A stretch of DNA of 39,231 nucleotides from Acrocarpospora corrugata (GCF_009687845.1 NZ_BLAD01000038.1:252721-291951); one strand, 5' to 3'; positions 1 through 13,937 are shown, numbered from the stretch's first letter. The notes: a model not told the origin generated them from the letters alone. Translations and numbers: made by a program.

Positions 1-58
1 CACGTCCCCCGCCGGAGGCGTGATGGGGAATCGCCCGGAGCTTGTCGGAGGGCTTAAG

Positions 59-64
59 TAGGAT
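59..64 (+). promoter_or_regulatory. Candidate -10 box of the first lipoprotein gene
   Basis: TAGGAT fits the actinobacterial TANNNT -10 consensus and lies 8 nt before the ATG at 73, so the transcript would have almost no leader. No convincing -35 hexamer is visible. Confidence 0.4.
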
Positions 65-72
65 CGGGCCTC

Positions 73-657
73 ATGCGGTGGGTGGTAGTGGTGGTGGTCG
101 GGGCGGTTCTTGGGGCGGGGTGTTCGGGGCCTCCTGAGGGGGCTCGGCCGAAGGTGTTCCGGGGGGAGGTGTCTTCGGCTATTTATGAGCCGATCGCGAG
201 CCGGAATGTCGATGCGGAGCCTCTTACTCCTGGGGAAGTTTTTCCCAAGGATTTGGTGAGTTTTGGGGCGGCGCAGATGAAGCGTGGGGTGCCGGTGGTT
301 TCGGGGAACTGCGCGGAGGCGGTGTGGGGGAGCGCGCCGCTGGCGGGGTGTAGCCAGGTGGTGCGGGCGGTGTTCAGCGAGGATGGCGTTTCGGGGCAGT
401 TCGCGATCTTCAACATGGCGGATTCGGCGGCGGCGGGGTTGCTGGTGAAGGCGTTCGAGAAGGGCGCGTTTCTCAAGGTCATGCCGGGGCAGCCCGCTGT
501 CGACGGCGGGTCGGCGCAGGTCAGGGCGCTGGGGCATTTCGTCGTGGTGAGCTGGGTGGCCCCGGTGGGGGACGAGCGCCCGGATCTCACCGAGCCGCTG
601 CTCGCGCTGGACTCGGTCAGCCAGTTCGTCCAGGGGCGTCTTCTGGCGGCGGAGTAG
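73..657 (+). CDS. Putative secreted lipoprotein of unknown function
   Basis: A 194-residue protein starting with Met-Arg-Trp, a run of valines and an LGAGC sequence with Cys17. This looks like a short lipoprotein signal peptide, although the -3 position is Gly instead of the usual Leu, so lipidation is probable but not certain. The mature part has two more cysteines (in the SGNCAEAVWG and AGCSQVV stretches) that could form a disulfide. No family is recognised. The coding strand is very G-rich, with long GGGG runs unlike its neighbours. The ATG is supported by a TAGGAT box 8 nt upstream. The 3' end overlaps the convergent gene that ends at 617 by 41 bp, so there is no room for a terminator between them. 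Function unknown; the reading frame itself is likely because the signal peptide and promoter agree. Confidence 0.7.
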   Translation: MRWVVVVVVGAVLGAGCSGPPEGARPKVFRGEVSSAIYEPIASRNVDAEPLTPGEVFPKDLVSFGAAQMKRGVPVVSGNCAEAVWGSAPLAGCSQVVRAVFSEDGVSGQFAIFNMADSAAAGLLVKAFEKGAFLKVMPGQPAVDGGSAQVRALGHFVVVSWVAPVGDERPDLTEPLLALDSVSQFVQGRLLAAE

Positions 658-2158
658 TCAGGGTGTCCTCGCAACTGTGCACGAGGGACGCCAGGCGATG
701 CGCGGGGAGCTCCAGAGCGGTGGCATCGGCCCAGCCGGGAACGAGAGCGCGGGCCTGCCTCTTGGTGAGGCCCTTCGCCGAGACGAGGGCTTCGCGCCAG
801 GAGTTGGCGACCTTGCCGTGCGCGTTGTCGAGGACGCGGCGCGCGATCCGGGCGGACTCATGGCCGGGGAGCGCACGCCGTACCGCATCGAGGACAGTCC
901 CGTCGACGGTGAGGTCGTAGACGGGGGAGAGCAGGTCCAGAGCCGGCAGATCGGGCGCACCCGCGAGCAGCACGCGAACATGCCGGGCCCGGCTGGCGAG
1001 GAGCACCCGCGGCAGGACGGCCTCCAGACCGGCCGGCACGGCGACCGCCACCCGCTCAGGATCAGCGGCATACGGCTTGGCCAGCCAGGTCGACAACCGG
1101 ACCCGGGGCAGCTTGGGCAGCAGCTCACGCGGCCACTCCCCGACCAGCAGCCCCGGCCCGAACTCCTCGATCCCGCCAAGCCCCGGCAAAGCTTCGCTGC
1201 CCTTCGCCTCCACCGACTGCGGCCCCTGCGTGTAGATCGCGGTCGCCAGCTTGTCCACCCGCGACGCCACCGACGGCCACGTCTTCGTCGTCGGCCGCAA
1301 CACATAGAGATCGGCCGCGCTCCCAATCGCCTCCGCCCCGTGATACCGATTGAAGTCCGGAAATATCGCCTCAGTCAGCAGATTGAGATCCGAAAGCGCG
1401 CTCTGCACCTTCAACGCCAGCATCGGCGTCCGCTCAGAAGCCCCATACGCCAGCAGAATCCGCCCCTGCTCCCGATCCCGCAGCCCCTCCGCCGCCCGCG
1501 CCACGAACAGTCCGACCCCCTCCGGCGTATACGGCGGATCGGTCACCGCCAGATCCGCCCACCCCCGCACCGACGGCGGCAACCCCAGCCGCAGATCCGC
1601 CCAGAAAGCCCGGACCCCCAGCCCCTGCCCGTCCAGATACTCCAGGATCCGCTCGTCGACATCGGCCACCGCCACCTCGGCCTCCGGATGGATCATCCGC
1701 ACCGCCAGCGAGGTCAGATCGTGATCTCCGACACACAGCACCCGCGCTCCCGGCAGCCAGAACCGCTCCCCGAGCAGCAGCGCCCGCCGCACCACCGTGT
1801 CCGCCGTGGCGGCCACATGGTCGAGCGTGTGCCGCCCCCGGGGCGCCTTGGCGATCAGCTCCGCGATTCGGGCCACCGTATCCCCATATATGTCCATAAG
1901 GTGAGACACGGGGTCCGAAATATTGGATTCAGTGCCAGTGTTGTAGTGTTTAGCCTGATCAGCTGGGATTCGGACGCGTTCGCCGTGATGCTCAAGGGGG
2001 AGCTCACGCAGCAGCGCCTCGATCGTCCGCCGCGACGTGGCGGTCTCCCGGACCAGATCGGCGAGTGTCCACCAGCGCCCATCCGCGAGGAGGGCGACCG
2101 CCCTACGGAGCCGCCTGCCATCAACCCCGGCTTGTGCGAACAGCTCGTCGATAGCCAT
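617..2158 (-). CDS. Bis-aminopropyl spermidine synthase-like aminopropyltransferase with N-terminal winged helix
   Basis: A 513-residue protein. Residues 1-60 resemble a winged-helix DNA-binding domain (RRAVALLADGRWWTLADL, then TSRRTIEALL). Residues about 115-290 form a Rossmann transferase core with VGDHDLTS near 141, VADVDERILEYL, and the DPPYTPEGV motif at 207-215. These motifs are typical of the BpsA/DUF43 family, which transfers aminopropyl groups from decarboxylated S-adenosylmethionine to spermidine to give branched polyamines. About 220 further residues without a recognised domain follow, making it clearly longer than the archaeal enzymes of roughly 350 residues. The start at 2158 is chosen because TAGGGT sits 7 nt upstream, predicting a leaderless message; an upstream in-frame start would lie before the promoter. 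No other polyamine gene is nearby, so the substrate is inferred only. It could instead be a methyltransferase using the same fold. Confidence 0.82.
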   Translation of the reverse strand: MAIDELFAQAGVDGRRLRRAVALLADGRWWTLADLVRETATSRRTIEALLRELPLEHHGERVRIPADQAKHYNTGTESNISDPVSHLMDIYGDTVARIAELIAKAPRGRHTLDHVAATADTVVRRALLLGERFWLPGARVLCVGDHDLTSLAVRMIHPEAEVAVADVDERILEYLDGQGLGVRAFWADLRLGLPPSVRGWADLAVTDPPYTPEGVGLFVARAAEGLRDREQGRILLAYGASERTPMLALKVQSALSDLNLLTEAIFPDFNRYHGAEAIGSAADLYVLRPTTKTWPSVASRVDKLATAIYTQGPQSVEAKGSEALPGLGGIEEFGPGLLVGEWPRELLPKLPRVRLSTWLAKPYAADPERVAVAVPAGLEAVLPRVLLASRARHVRVLLAGAPDLPALDLLSPVYDLTVDGTVLDAVRRALPGHESARIARRVLDNAHGKVANSWREALVSAKGLTKRQARALVPGWADATALELPAHRLASLVHSCEDTLTTPPPEDAPGRTG

Positions 2159-2165
2159 AACTGAA

Positions 2166-2171
2166 ACCCTA
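2166..2171 (-). promoter_or_regulatory. Candidate -10 box of the BpsA-like gene
   Basis: On the minus strand TAGGGT lies 7 nt before the ATG at 2158, placing the transcription start at or next to the start codon. No good -35 match was found. Confidence 0.5.
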
Positions 2172-2317
2172 TCGGCGCATCGCCCCCCTGACGTTTTCCA
2201 CGAATGCCCAGGCGGGACGACTGCCACAGGGTGGGGTAATCTCTACACACCACAACTGCAGCAGGGCCAGCGTCGTCCCTCTGTCTCCACGCAGAAGATG
2301 ACGACGGGAGTGATTAC

Positions 2318-6826
<4,509 letters not shown>

Positions 6827-6838
6827 GGGGGGACACCG

Positions 6839-8305
<1,467 letters not shown>

Positions 8306-8320
8306 TATTTCTCCGAAAAC

Positions 8321-8361
8321 TACGGCGTTCCGCCTTATAGCGGGACGCCGTATGTTTTTTT
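8321..8361 (+). terminator. Rho-independent terminator of gltBD
   Basis: A 13-bp stem (TACGGCGTTCCGC paired with GCGGGACGCCGTA, one G-T pair) around a 6-nt loop, 8321-8352, followed by seven T residues at 8355-8361. This is the best U-tailed terminator in the window. Confidence 0.92.
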
Positions 8362-8380
8362 GCACATATCGTAAATGTGC
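8362..8380. promoter_or_regulatory. Inverted repeat upstream of the subtilase gene
   Basis: GCACAT and ATGTGC are perfect 6-bp arms around a 7-nt AT-rich centre, immediately after the gltBD terminator and about 60 bp before the protease start. It could be an operator or part of the 5' leader; nothing in the sequence decides which. Confidence 0.3.
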
Positions 8381-8441
8381 TTATCGGCTTGCAATTGCCC
8401 CTTATGGGAAGAAGGATCTTAGTCCTGTACGAGGAGGATTG

Positions 8442-10100
8442 TTGAGCAAGCAGCGGCGGGCGGCCCTCATTCTGGCGCTCGGAGTATCAGCGGCACTGCT
8501 GGGCACGGCCTGCGCTGGCGTCAGGACCACCGGGACCACGGCCGCGCCGTCGGCGCCCGCCGGGGAGTACCTCGTGTTCTACCGCCCCGGCGGCCAGGCC
8601 GAGGCCGCACGGGCGGTCACCGCCACCGGCGGCACGGTCAGGAGCGTGGAGTCCCGGCTCGGCTACCTGCTCGCCAGCACCGCCGAACCCGCCCGCGTGG
8701 GCGCCAGCCCGGCCGTCGCCGCGATCGCCAGGGACCGCAAGATCGGCGCGACCACCCGGGCCCGCTGGACCGGCGCGCCCGAACGGCAGGTCACGCCCGC
8801 CGCCGGCCCGAGAGCCGCCGTCGCCGGCGAGCCCCTCGCCCCCCGCCAGTGGGACATGCGGATGATCGGCGCCACCCCCACCGGGTCGTACGCCAGGCAG
8901 CGCGGCAGCCACCAGGTCCTGGTCGGCGTGATCGACACCGGCATCGACGGCAGGCACCCCGACATCGCGCCCAACTTCAACCGCAAGCTCAGCCGCAACT
9001 TCGTCACCGACCGGCCGAAGGACCCCAACGGCAAGACCCTCGACGGCCCGTGCGAGTACCTGGGCTGCAAGGACCCCGCCGACGTGGACGACGAGGGCCA
9101 CGGCACGCACGTGGCCAGCACCATCGGCTCCCCGCTGAACGGCATCGGCATCGGCGGCGTCGCCCCCGGCGTCTCCCTGGTCAACCTGCGGGCCGGCCAC
9201 GACTCGGGCTACTTCTTCCTCAAGCCCACCATGGACGCCCTCACCTACGCGGGCGACCACGGCATCGACGTGGTCAACATGTCGTTCTACGTCGACCCGT
9301 GGATGTTCAACTGCCCCGCCAACCCAGGCGACAGCCCGGCCGAGCAGCAGGAGCAGCGCGGCATCCTGGAGGGCATGAAGCGGGCCCTGGACTACGCCCG
9401 CTCGCACGGGGTCACACTGGTCTCCGCGATCGGCAACGGCGCCACCGACCTGGGCAGCCCGGCCGGCGACACCACCAGCCCCGACTACCCGCTCGGCGCC
9501 GAACGCGACCGCAAGGTCGACAACTCCTGCCTGAACGTGCCCGCCGAGATGGACGGCGTCATCTCGGTCACCTCGCTCGGCCCGAGCGGGCGCAAGGCCT
9601 CCTACTCCGACTACGGCGTCGAGCAGGCCGACGTGTCCGCCCCCGGCGGCGACCTCGACGACAAGGGCACCCGGCTGAAGGGCGTGACCCGGGAGATCCT
9701 GGCCGCCGCCCCCGCCAGGACGCTGCGCGCCCAGGGCCTGCTGGACAAGGCCGGCCGGCCGCGCGGCCCCGCCGCCGTGCGGTCGTGCGCGCGCGGCACC
9801 TGCTCGTACTACCAGTACCTGGAGGGCACCTCGATGGCGGCCCCGCATGTGACCGGTGTCGTCGCGCTGCTGGTCGCGCGGTTCGGCAAGCCGGGCAAGG
9901 GCGGGCTGGCCCTGGACCCGGCCACGGCCGAGCGCCTGCTGTACGCCTCCGCGCCGGACAAGGGCTGCCCGGCGCCGCGGGCGTACAAGTATTCGGCGAG
10001 CGTCGTGCAGCTCTGCGAGGGCGACCGGGGCCGGAACGGCTTCTACGGGCGCGGCGTGGTCAGCGCGTACCGGGCGGTCACGCTACCCAAGGACGCCTGA
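8442..10100 (+). CDS. Secreted subtilisin-family (S8) serine protease
   Basis: A 552-residue exported serine protease. The catalytic triad is Asp165 (VGVIDTG), His220 (GHGTHVA) and Ser464 (GTSMAAPH), with the oxyanion Asn332 in AIGNGA. A signal peptide of about 25 residues ends in LLGTAC, so it may be a lipoprotein, although Gly at -3 is unusual. Residues about 35-130 look like an inhibitor-type propeptide. The catalytic domain carries several cysteine pairs (CEYLGC, NCPANP, SCLNVP, SCARGTC), suggesting disulfide-stabilised inserts. The start is a TTG at 8442 because GAGGAGG lies just upstream; the in-frame ATG at 8352 falls inside the gltBD terminator and cannot be used. A hairpin at 10105-10135 follows. 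Substrate unknown. Confidence 0.92.
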   Translation: MSKQRRAALILALGVSAALLGTACAGVRTTGTTAAPSAPAGEYLVFYRPGGQAEAARAVTATGGTVRSVESRLGYLLASTAEPARVGASPAVAAIARDRKIGATTRARWTGAPERQVTPAAGPRAAVAGEPLAPRQWDMRMIGATPTGSYARQRGSHQVLVGVIDTGIDGRHPDIAPNFNRKLSRNFVTDRPKDPNGKTLDGPCEYLGCKDPADVDDEGHGTHVASTIGSPLNGIGIGGVAPGVSLVNLRAGHDSGYFFLKPTMDALTYAGDHGIDVVNMSFYVDPWMFNCPANPGDSPAEQQEQRGILEGMKRALDYARSHGVTLVSAIGNGATDLGSPAGDTTSPDYPLGAERDRKVDNSCLNVPAEMDGVISVTSLGPSGRKASYSDYGVEQADVSAPGGDLDDKGTRLKGVTREILAAAPARTLRAQGLLDKAGRPRGPAAVRSCARGTCSYYQYLEGTSMAAPHVTGVVALLVARFGKPGKGGLALDPATAERLLYASAPDKGCPAPRAYKYSASVVQLCEGDRGRNGFYGRGVVSAYRAVTLPKDA

Positions 10101-10104
10101 GCAC

Positions 10105-10135
10105 TCCGCCCGGCCGAGCTGAGTAGCCGGGCGGA
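10105..10135 (+). terminator. Hairpin after the subtilase gene
   Basis: A perfect 10-bp stem (TCCGCCCGGC with GCCGGGCGGA) and an 11-nt loop, 4 bp after the protease stop. There is no T tract, as often seen in high-GC actinobacteria, so termination is likely but not certain. Confidence 0.6.
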
Positions 10136-10157
10136 TCCCGCCGGGGCCCGCCAGGCA

Positions 10158-10163
10158 TAGCGT
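10158..10163 (+). promoter_or_regulatory. Candidate -10 box of the DUF2784 gene
   Basis: TAGCGT is 6 nt before the ATG at 10170, the spacing expected for leaderless transcription. No clear -35 hexamer. Confidence 0.45.
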
Positions 10164-10169
10164 GGAAGC

Positions 10170-10550
10170 ATGATTTACCAGGCGATCTGGGAAGTCACGA
10201 TGGTCGTGCACTTCATCGTCATTCTGTACATCGCCCTGGGCGGCTACCTGGCCTGGCGCCGGCCGAAGCTGATCTGGCCGCACCTGGGCTTCGCCGCCTG
10301 GGGGGTGGTCCAGCTCACCGGCTGGGTCGAGTGCCCGCTCACCGCGCTGGAGAACTGGGGCCGCGCCCACGCGGGGGCGCGCGGCCTCGCCCCGGGCGGC
10401 TTCATCGACACCTACATCGAAGGCGTCGTCTACCCGGCCGACTACGTCTGGCTGGTCCGCTGGATCGTCATCGCGGCCATCGCGATCTCCTGGGCCGGTG
10501 TCGTACTGCGCCGCGCTCAGCGCGGCAGGTCGCACACGTCCACCGCGTAG
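10170..10550 (+). CDS. DUF2784 family membrane protein
   Basis: A 126-residue protein with about three to four hydrophobic segments: VVHFIVILYIALGGYLAW, the FAAWGVVQL region, and YVWLVRWIVIAAIAISW near the C-terminus. Short tryptophan-rich motifs (GWVECPLTALEN, IEGVVYP) match the DUF2784 family, whose function is not known. The start is supported by TAGCGT 6 nt upstream. The 3' end overlaps the convergent lipoprotein gene by 34 bp. It stands alone, with no visible partner. Confidence 0.85.
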   Translation: MIYQAIWEVTMVVHFIVILYIALGGYLAWRRPKLIWPHLGFAAWGVVQLTGWVECPLTALENWGRAHAGARGLAPGGFIDTYIEGVVYPADYVWLVRWIVIAAIAISWAGVVLRRAQRGRSHTSTA

Positions 10551-11365
10551 TCCAGGAACTTCAGCTGCACCGCCTCCGGCGGCACCACGGTCATGTTGTA
10601 CGACTCCCCGCCCGGCGTGGCCGTGCCCCGCACCGTGAACAGATACGCCTGCTTGCTCTCCGCGAACGCGTGCGGATCACACCGGGTCGGGGTGATCAGC
10701 ACCGGGATCTCCAGGCTCGCCCCGGTGAGCACGTCCACCGGCTTCCGCTTCCCCGACACCGGTTCCAGCCGGTAGTGCGTGGTCCCCACCAGGTCGTCCA
10801 CGCTCACCGGCCCCGAGCCGCGCCTGCGGGTCACCAGGAGCGCGCCGCGCAGGCGGTCGCCGTCGCGGGTCCAGGCCGTCCCGAACGCCACGTCCACCGT
10901 CTGGGCCAGGATGAACGCGGCGCATTCGGTGCGCACCAGCTGGGCCAGCAGCGGGTCGGTGGCGGGGATCGGGAACCTGACCTCGCGGGCCGGCTCGTCT
11001 CCGACCCGCAGCTTCGCCACCACCACGGCGGGCTTCGGTGCCGGGATCGTGGTCGGGTCACAGCGGGCGGGGCCGTACGGGATGGGCAGATCGGTCCGCG
11101 GCGTGCGGCCCAGCGGCATGTCCACCCGGCGCGGCGGCATCGTCTGGAAGGACTCCGTCTGGAGCTGCAACTCCTCGAAGAAGAGCGGGACCGTCCCGGT
11201 GTTGGCGACCGCCACCTGGAGGCGGTGCACCGGCACATCGGAACGCCACTGCTGCAACGAGACCGAAACGCCGGTTGGGGGCCCGGTTGATTCGGTAGCC
11301 TGTGCACCGCACGCGATGACGCTCATCAGCGTCGAGACGGCAGCTAACCTCCAGATACGCCCCAT
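10517..11365 (-). CDS. Putative lipoprotein of unknown function
   Basis: A 282-residue exported protein. Starting at the ATG at 11365 gives MGRIWRLAAVSTLMSVIAC, a compact signal peptide with a VIAC lipobox and lipidated Cys19. The mature part is rich in short beta-like stretches with paired cysteines (ARCDPTT, TECAAF, TRCDPHAF, VDVCDLP), so an extracellular disulfide-bonded beta domain is likely. No family recognised. A start 48 nt further upstream is possible but would add a charged extension before the signal peptide and lie upstream of the predicted -10 box. It is divergent from pyk and convergent with the DUF2784 gene, with 34 bp overlap. Confidence 0.78.
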   Translation of the reverse strand: MGRIWRLAAVSTLMSVIACGAQATESTGPPTGVSVSLQQWRSDVPVHRLQVAVANTGTVPLFFEELQLQTESFQTMPPRRVDMPLGRTPRTDLPIPYGPARCDPTTIPAPKPAVVVAKLRVGDEPAREVRFPIPATDPLLAQLVRTECAAFILAQTVDVAFGTAWTRDGDRLRGALLVTRRRGSGPVSVDDLVGTTHYRLEPVSGKRKPVDVLTGASLEIPVLITPTRCDPHAFAESKQAYLFTVRGTATPGGESYNMTVVPPEAVQLKFLDYAVDVCDLPR

Positions 11366-11373
11366 AGCGGGTA

Positions 11374-11402
11374 AGGCTAGGACACCTAAGCGATCGCGTG
11401 AA
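11374..11402 (-). promoter_or_regulatory. Promoter of the minus-strand lipoprotein gene
   Basis: On the minus strand TTCACG (11402-11397), a 17-bp spacer and TAGCCT (11379-11374) form a reasonable sigma-70 type promoter. The -10 box ends 8 nt before the ATG at 11365, supporting that start and a nearly leaderless mRNA. Confidence 0.5.
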
Positions 11403-11461
11403 GTCACTGACAATTAGGCCACAGCAATGGAAGCCGTCACTATCAAGTGGTCTGGACCAAT

Positions 11462-11467
11462 TAGGCT
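11462..11467 (+). promoter_or_regulatory. Candidate -10 box of pyk
   Basis: TAGGCT ends 7 nt before the GTG at 11475, predicting transcription initiation at or near the start codon. It helps choose this GTG over an upstream in-frame ATG at 11427. Confidence 0.5.
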
Positions 11468-11474
11468 AGGACTC

Positions 11475-12908
11475 GTGAGTCGTCGAGCTAAGATCGTTTG
11501 TACCCTCGGTCCCGCCACCTCCTCTCCGGAGCGCCTCCGCGAACTGATCGCGGCGGGCATGGACGTGGCGCGATTCAACCTCTCCCACGGCAGTCATGAA
11601 CTGCACCAGGAGGTACTCGACCGGGTGCGTGAAGCGGCCGCCGACTGCGGCCGCGCCGTCGGCGTACTCGCCGACCTGCAGGGCCCCAAGATCCGCGTCG
11701 GCAAGTTCGCCTCCGGTCCGGTCCGGCTGGGCGTCGGCGACGTGCTGACCATCACCACCGAGGACGTCCCCGGCGATCGCGACATCGTCTCCACGACGTA
11801 CAAGGGCCTGCCCGGAGACGTCAAGCCAGGGGACACCATCCTGGTCGACGACGGCCGCCTCAACCTGGAGGTGCTCGCCGTCGAAGGGCCGCGGGTCACC
11901 ACCCGGGTGGTGGTCGGCGGCATGATCTCCGACAACAAGGGCCTCAACCTGCCCGGCGTCGCGGTCAGCGCCCCGGCGCTCACCGAGAAGGACGAGGAGG
12001 ACCTGCGCTGGGCCCTCCGCACCGGCTTCGACATGATCGCCCTGTCGTTCGTGCGCTCCGCCGAGGACGCCATGATCGTGCACAAGATCATGGACGAGGA
12101 GGGGGTCCGGCTGCCGCTGCTCGCCAAGGTGGAGAAGCCGCAGGCGGTGGACTGCCTGGAGGAGATCATCGACGCCTTCGACGGCGTCATGGTCGCCCGC
12201 GGCGACCTCGGCGTGGAGCTGCCGCTGGAGCAGGTGCCGATCGTGCAGCGCCGGATCATCGAGCTGTGCCGGGAGAAGGCGCACCCGGTGATCGTGGCCA
12301 CCCAGATGCTCGACTCCATGATGAGCGCCCCCCGCCCGACCCGGGCCGAGGCCTCGGACGTGGCGTACGCGGTGATGGACGGCGCGGACGCGGTGATGCT
12401 CTCCGGCGAGACCTCGGTCGGCAGCTATCCGATCGACTCGGTGGTCACCATGGCGAAGATCGCCACGGCCGCCGAGGGCGCCACCCTGCACGCCACCCAC
12501 AACCTGGACCGCCGCCCCGAGACCACCGGCGGCGCCATCGCCCGCGCGGCGGCCGAGGTCGGCGCCATCGTGGGCGCGAAGGCCCTGGTGGCCTTCACCA
12601 TGTCCGGCGAGACCGCGCGCCGGCTGGCCCGCTACCGCTCGCCGATCCCGCTGATCGCCTTCACCTCGAACCCGCAGATCCGCGGCCAGCTGGCGCTGAC
12701 CTGGGGGGTGCAGACCTTCCAGGTGCCGTTCGTGCACCACACCGACGACATGGTCCGTCAGGTGGAGGCCTCGCTGCTCGCCCTCGGCGAGTTCGAAAAG
12801 GGTGACAAGATCGTTATCGTGGCCGGCTCCCCGCCCGGGAACCCCGGCTCCACCAACGCCCTCCGGGTGCACACCATCGGCTCCGCGGTGGCCCACCCGC
12901 AGGCCTGA
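11475..12908 (+). CDS. pyk: Pyruvate kinase
   Basis: Converts phosphoenolpyruvate and ADP to pyruvate and ATP. The 477 residues are normal for a bacterial enzyme. The N-terminus reads SRRAKIVCTLGPATSS, the usual beginning of the family, which together with the -10 box fixes the GTG start. The barrel includes MDVARFNLSHG, LADLQGPKIRVG and the active-site signature LLAKVEKPQAV with its catalytic lysine, then MVARGDLGVELP and ATQMLDSM. The C-terminal allosteric domain ends normally. A perfect 11-bp hairpin lies just after the stop. The gene is monocistronic. Confidence 0.98.
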   Translation: MSRRAKIVCTLGPATSSPERLRELIAAGMDVARFNLSHGSHELHQEVLDRVREAAADCGRAVGVLADLQGPKIRVGKFASGPVRLGVGDVLTITTEDVPGDRDIVSTTYKGLPGDVKPGDTILVDDGRLNLEVLAVEGPRVTTRVVVGGMISDNKGLNLPGVAVSAPALTEKDEEDLRWALRTGFDMIALSFVRSAEDAMIVHKIMDEEGVRLPLLAKVEKPQAVDCLEEIIDAFDGVMVARGDLGVELPLEQVPIVQRRIIELCREKAHPVIVATQMLDSMMSAPRPTRAEASDVAYAVMDGADAVMLSGETSVGSYPIDSVVTMAKIATAAEGATLHATHNLDRRPETTGGAIARAAAEVGAIVGAKALVAFTMSGETARRLARYRSPIPLIAFTSNPQIRGQLALTWGVQTFQVPFVHHTDDMVRQVEASLLALGEFEKGDKIVIVAGSPPGNPGSTNALRVHTIGSAVAHPQA

Positions 12909-12921
12909 GCCCGCAGACGCG

Positions 12922-12954
12922 AACGGCCCGCCAGGCATCGCCCGGCGGGCCGTT
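12922..12954. terminator. Bidirectional terminator between pyk and the tRNA
   Basis: AACGGCCCGCC and GGCGGGCCGTT form a perfect 11-bp stem with an 11-nt loop. T residues follow on the plus strand and the arm pattern gives T residues on the minus strand too, so it can end both pyk (plus) and the tRNA (minus). Confidence 0.8.
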
Positions 12955-12958
12955 TCCG

Positions 12959-13031
12959 TGCCCTGAGTGGGATTCGAACCCACACTAGATGGTGTTTGAG
13001 ACCATTTCCTCTGCCGTTGGGATATCAGGGC
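12959..13031 (-). tRNA. tRNA with anticodon CAA (nominally Leu), short class I form
   Basis: The minus strand folds into a complete cloverleaf of 73 nt: acceptor GCCCTGA/TCAGGGC (7 bp), D-arm TCC/GGA with a GG-containing loop, anticodon stem ATGGT/ACCAT with loop CTCAAAC (anticodon CAA), a five-base variable loop CTAGT, and T-arm GTGGG/CCCAC around TTCGAAT. The discriminator is A73 and CCA is not encoded. CAA reads the leucine codon UUG, but bacterial leucine tRNAs normally have a long variable arm, which is absent here. That it is a tRNA gene is very well supported; its charged amino acid is not settled. Confidence 0.92.
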
Positions 13032-13097
13032 AGATCACCGTCCGGGATCTTGTGCCGTACCGGCCCCCGGGCGTGTTCCTAATGTAGCGGACGTCGG

Positions 13098-13103
13098 TAA
13101 CCT
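13098..13103 (+). promoter_or_regulatory. Candidate -10 box of pdtaR
   Basis: TAACCT is 7 nt before the GTG at 13111, again the leaderless spacing. A second TANNNT (TAATGT, 13080-13085) lies 25 nt upstream and would give a short leader instead. Confidence 0.45.
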
Positions 13104-13110
13104 CTTGTGC

Positions 13111-13707
13111 GTGACTGGAACGCAGCGGCGAGTGGTGATCGCGGAAGATGAGGCACTGATCCGCCTCGACCTGAAGGAGATGCTGGAAGAGGATGGCTAC
13201 GCGGTCGTCGGTGAGGCCGGCGACGGTGAGACGGCCGTGAAGCTCGCCACCGAGCTCCGGCCCGACCTGGTCATCCTGGATGTGAAGATGCCCGTGCTGG
13301 ACGGGATCTCGGCCGCCGAGCAGATCGTCTCCGAGCGGATCGCGCCGTGCCTGATCCTGACCGCGTTCTCCCAGCGCGACCTGGTCGAGCGGGCCAGGGA
13401 CGCGGGCGCGATGGCCTACCTGGTGAAGCCGTTCACCAAGGCCGATCTGGTCCCCGCGATCGAGATGGCGGTCAGCAGGCACGAGGAGCTGGCGGCGCTG
13501 GAGAAGGAGGTCACCACCCTCTCCGAGCGGCTGGAGACCCGGAAACTGGTCGAGCGGGCGAAGGGCCTGCTGATGACCCAGCACGGCTGGACCGAGCCGC
13601 AGGCGTTCCGGTGGATCCAGAAGGCCTCCATGGACCAGCGGCTGAGCATGCGTCAGGTCGCCCAGATCGTGGTGACGGAAGCCGGTGGGCGTAACCCGGA
13701 GTCATGA
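13111..13707 (+). CDS. pdtaR: PdtaR-type response regulator with ANTAR RNA-binding domain
   Basis: A 198-residue two-domain regulator. The receiver domain (about 6-125) has the acidic pair E12/D13, phosphoacceptor D57 in LVILDVKMP, a Thr in LILTAFS and Lys in LVKPF. The C-terminal ANTAR domain (about 135-192) contains ERAKGLLMTQHGWTEPQAFRWIQ and SMRQVAQIVV; such domains bind paired hairpins in mRNA and prevent termination. The family member in mycobacteria is phosphorylated by the soluble kinase PdtaS, usually encoded elsewhere, and no kinase is present here. The GTG at 13111 is preferred over a TTG at 13105 because of the TAACCT box 7 nt before it. Confidence 0.93.
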   Translation: MTGTQRRVVIAEDEALIRLDLKEMLEEDGYAVVGEAGDGETAVKLATELRPDLVILDVKMPVLDGISAAEQIVSERIAPCLILTAFSQRDLVERARDAGAMAYLVKPFTKADLVPAIEMAVSRHEELAALEKEVTTLSERLETRKLVERAKGLLMTQHGWTEPQAFRWIQKASMDQRLSMRQVAQIVVTEAGGRNPES

Positions 13708-13891
13708 GCAGGGCCCACACGGTGAAACGTCGGGTTCCGCGGCTAATGTTAGCGGTGTTCGGGGTCATTCCAGGTCAACGGCTTGGGCAGGCAAGGTTGA
13801 GGACTTATTACGACTCGGCATCCAAGTGCCGTCAGTTCTGATGCATTCCTGGTCAGACGCATGGGGGTTATGTACGTTTCCACCATTCGAT

Positions 13892-13914
13892 CGGACCCGC
13901 GTCTGCGTGGTCCG
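13892..13914 (+). promoter_or_regulatory. Hairpin in the livK leader
   Basis: CGGACC and GGTCCG pair around an 11-nt loop, ending 7 bp before the GAAGGAG ribosome-binding site of livK. It could influence translation or be incidental. The rest of the 230-bp gap from pdtaR holds a 12-bp near-palindrome (GCTAATGTTAGC, 13742-13753) and no gene. Confidence 0.25.
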
Positions 13915-13937
13915 GGCATGGATGAAGGAGACACTTC

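Noticed and set aside
8352-8441. ATG at 8352 as start of the subtilase
   Set aside because: It overlaps the gltBD terminator stem and T-run; the TTG with GAGGAGG and a signal peptide is preferred.
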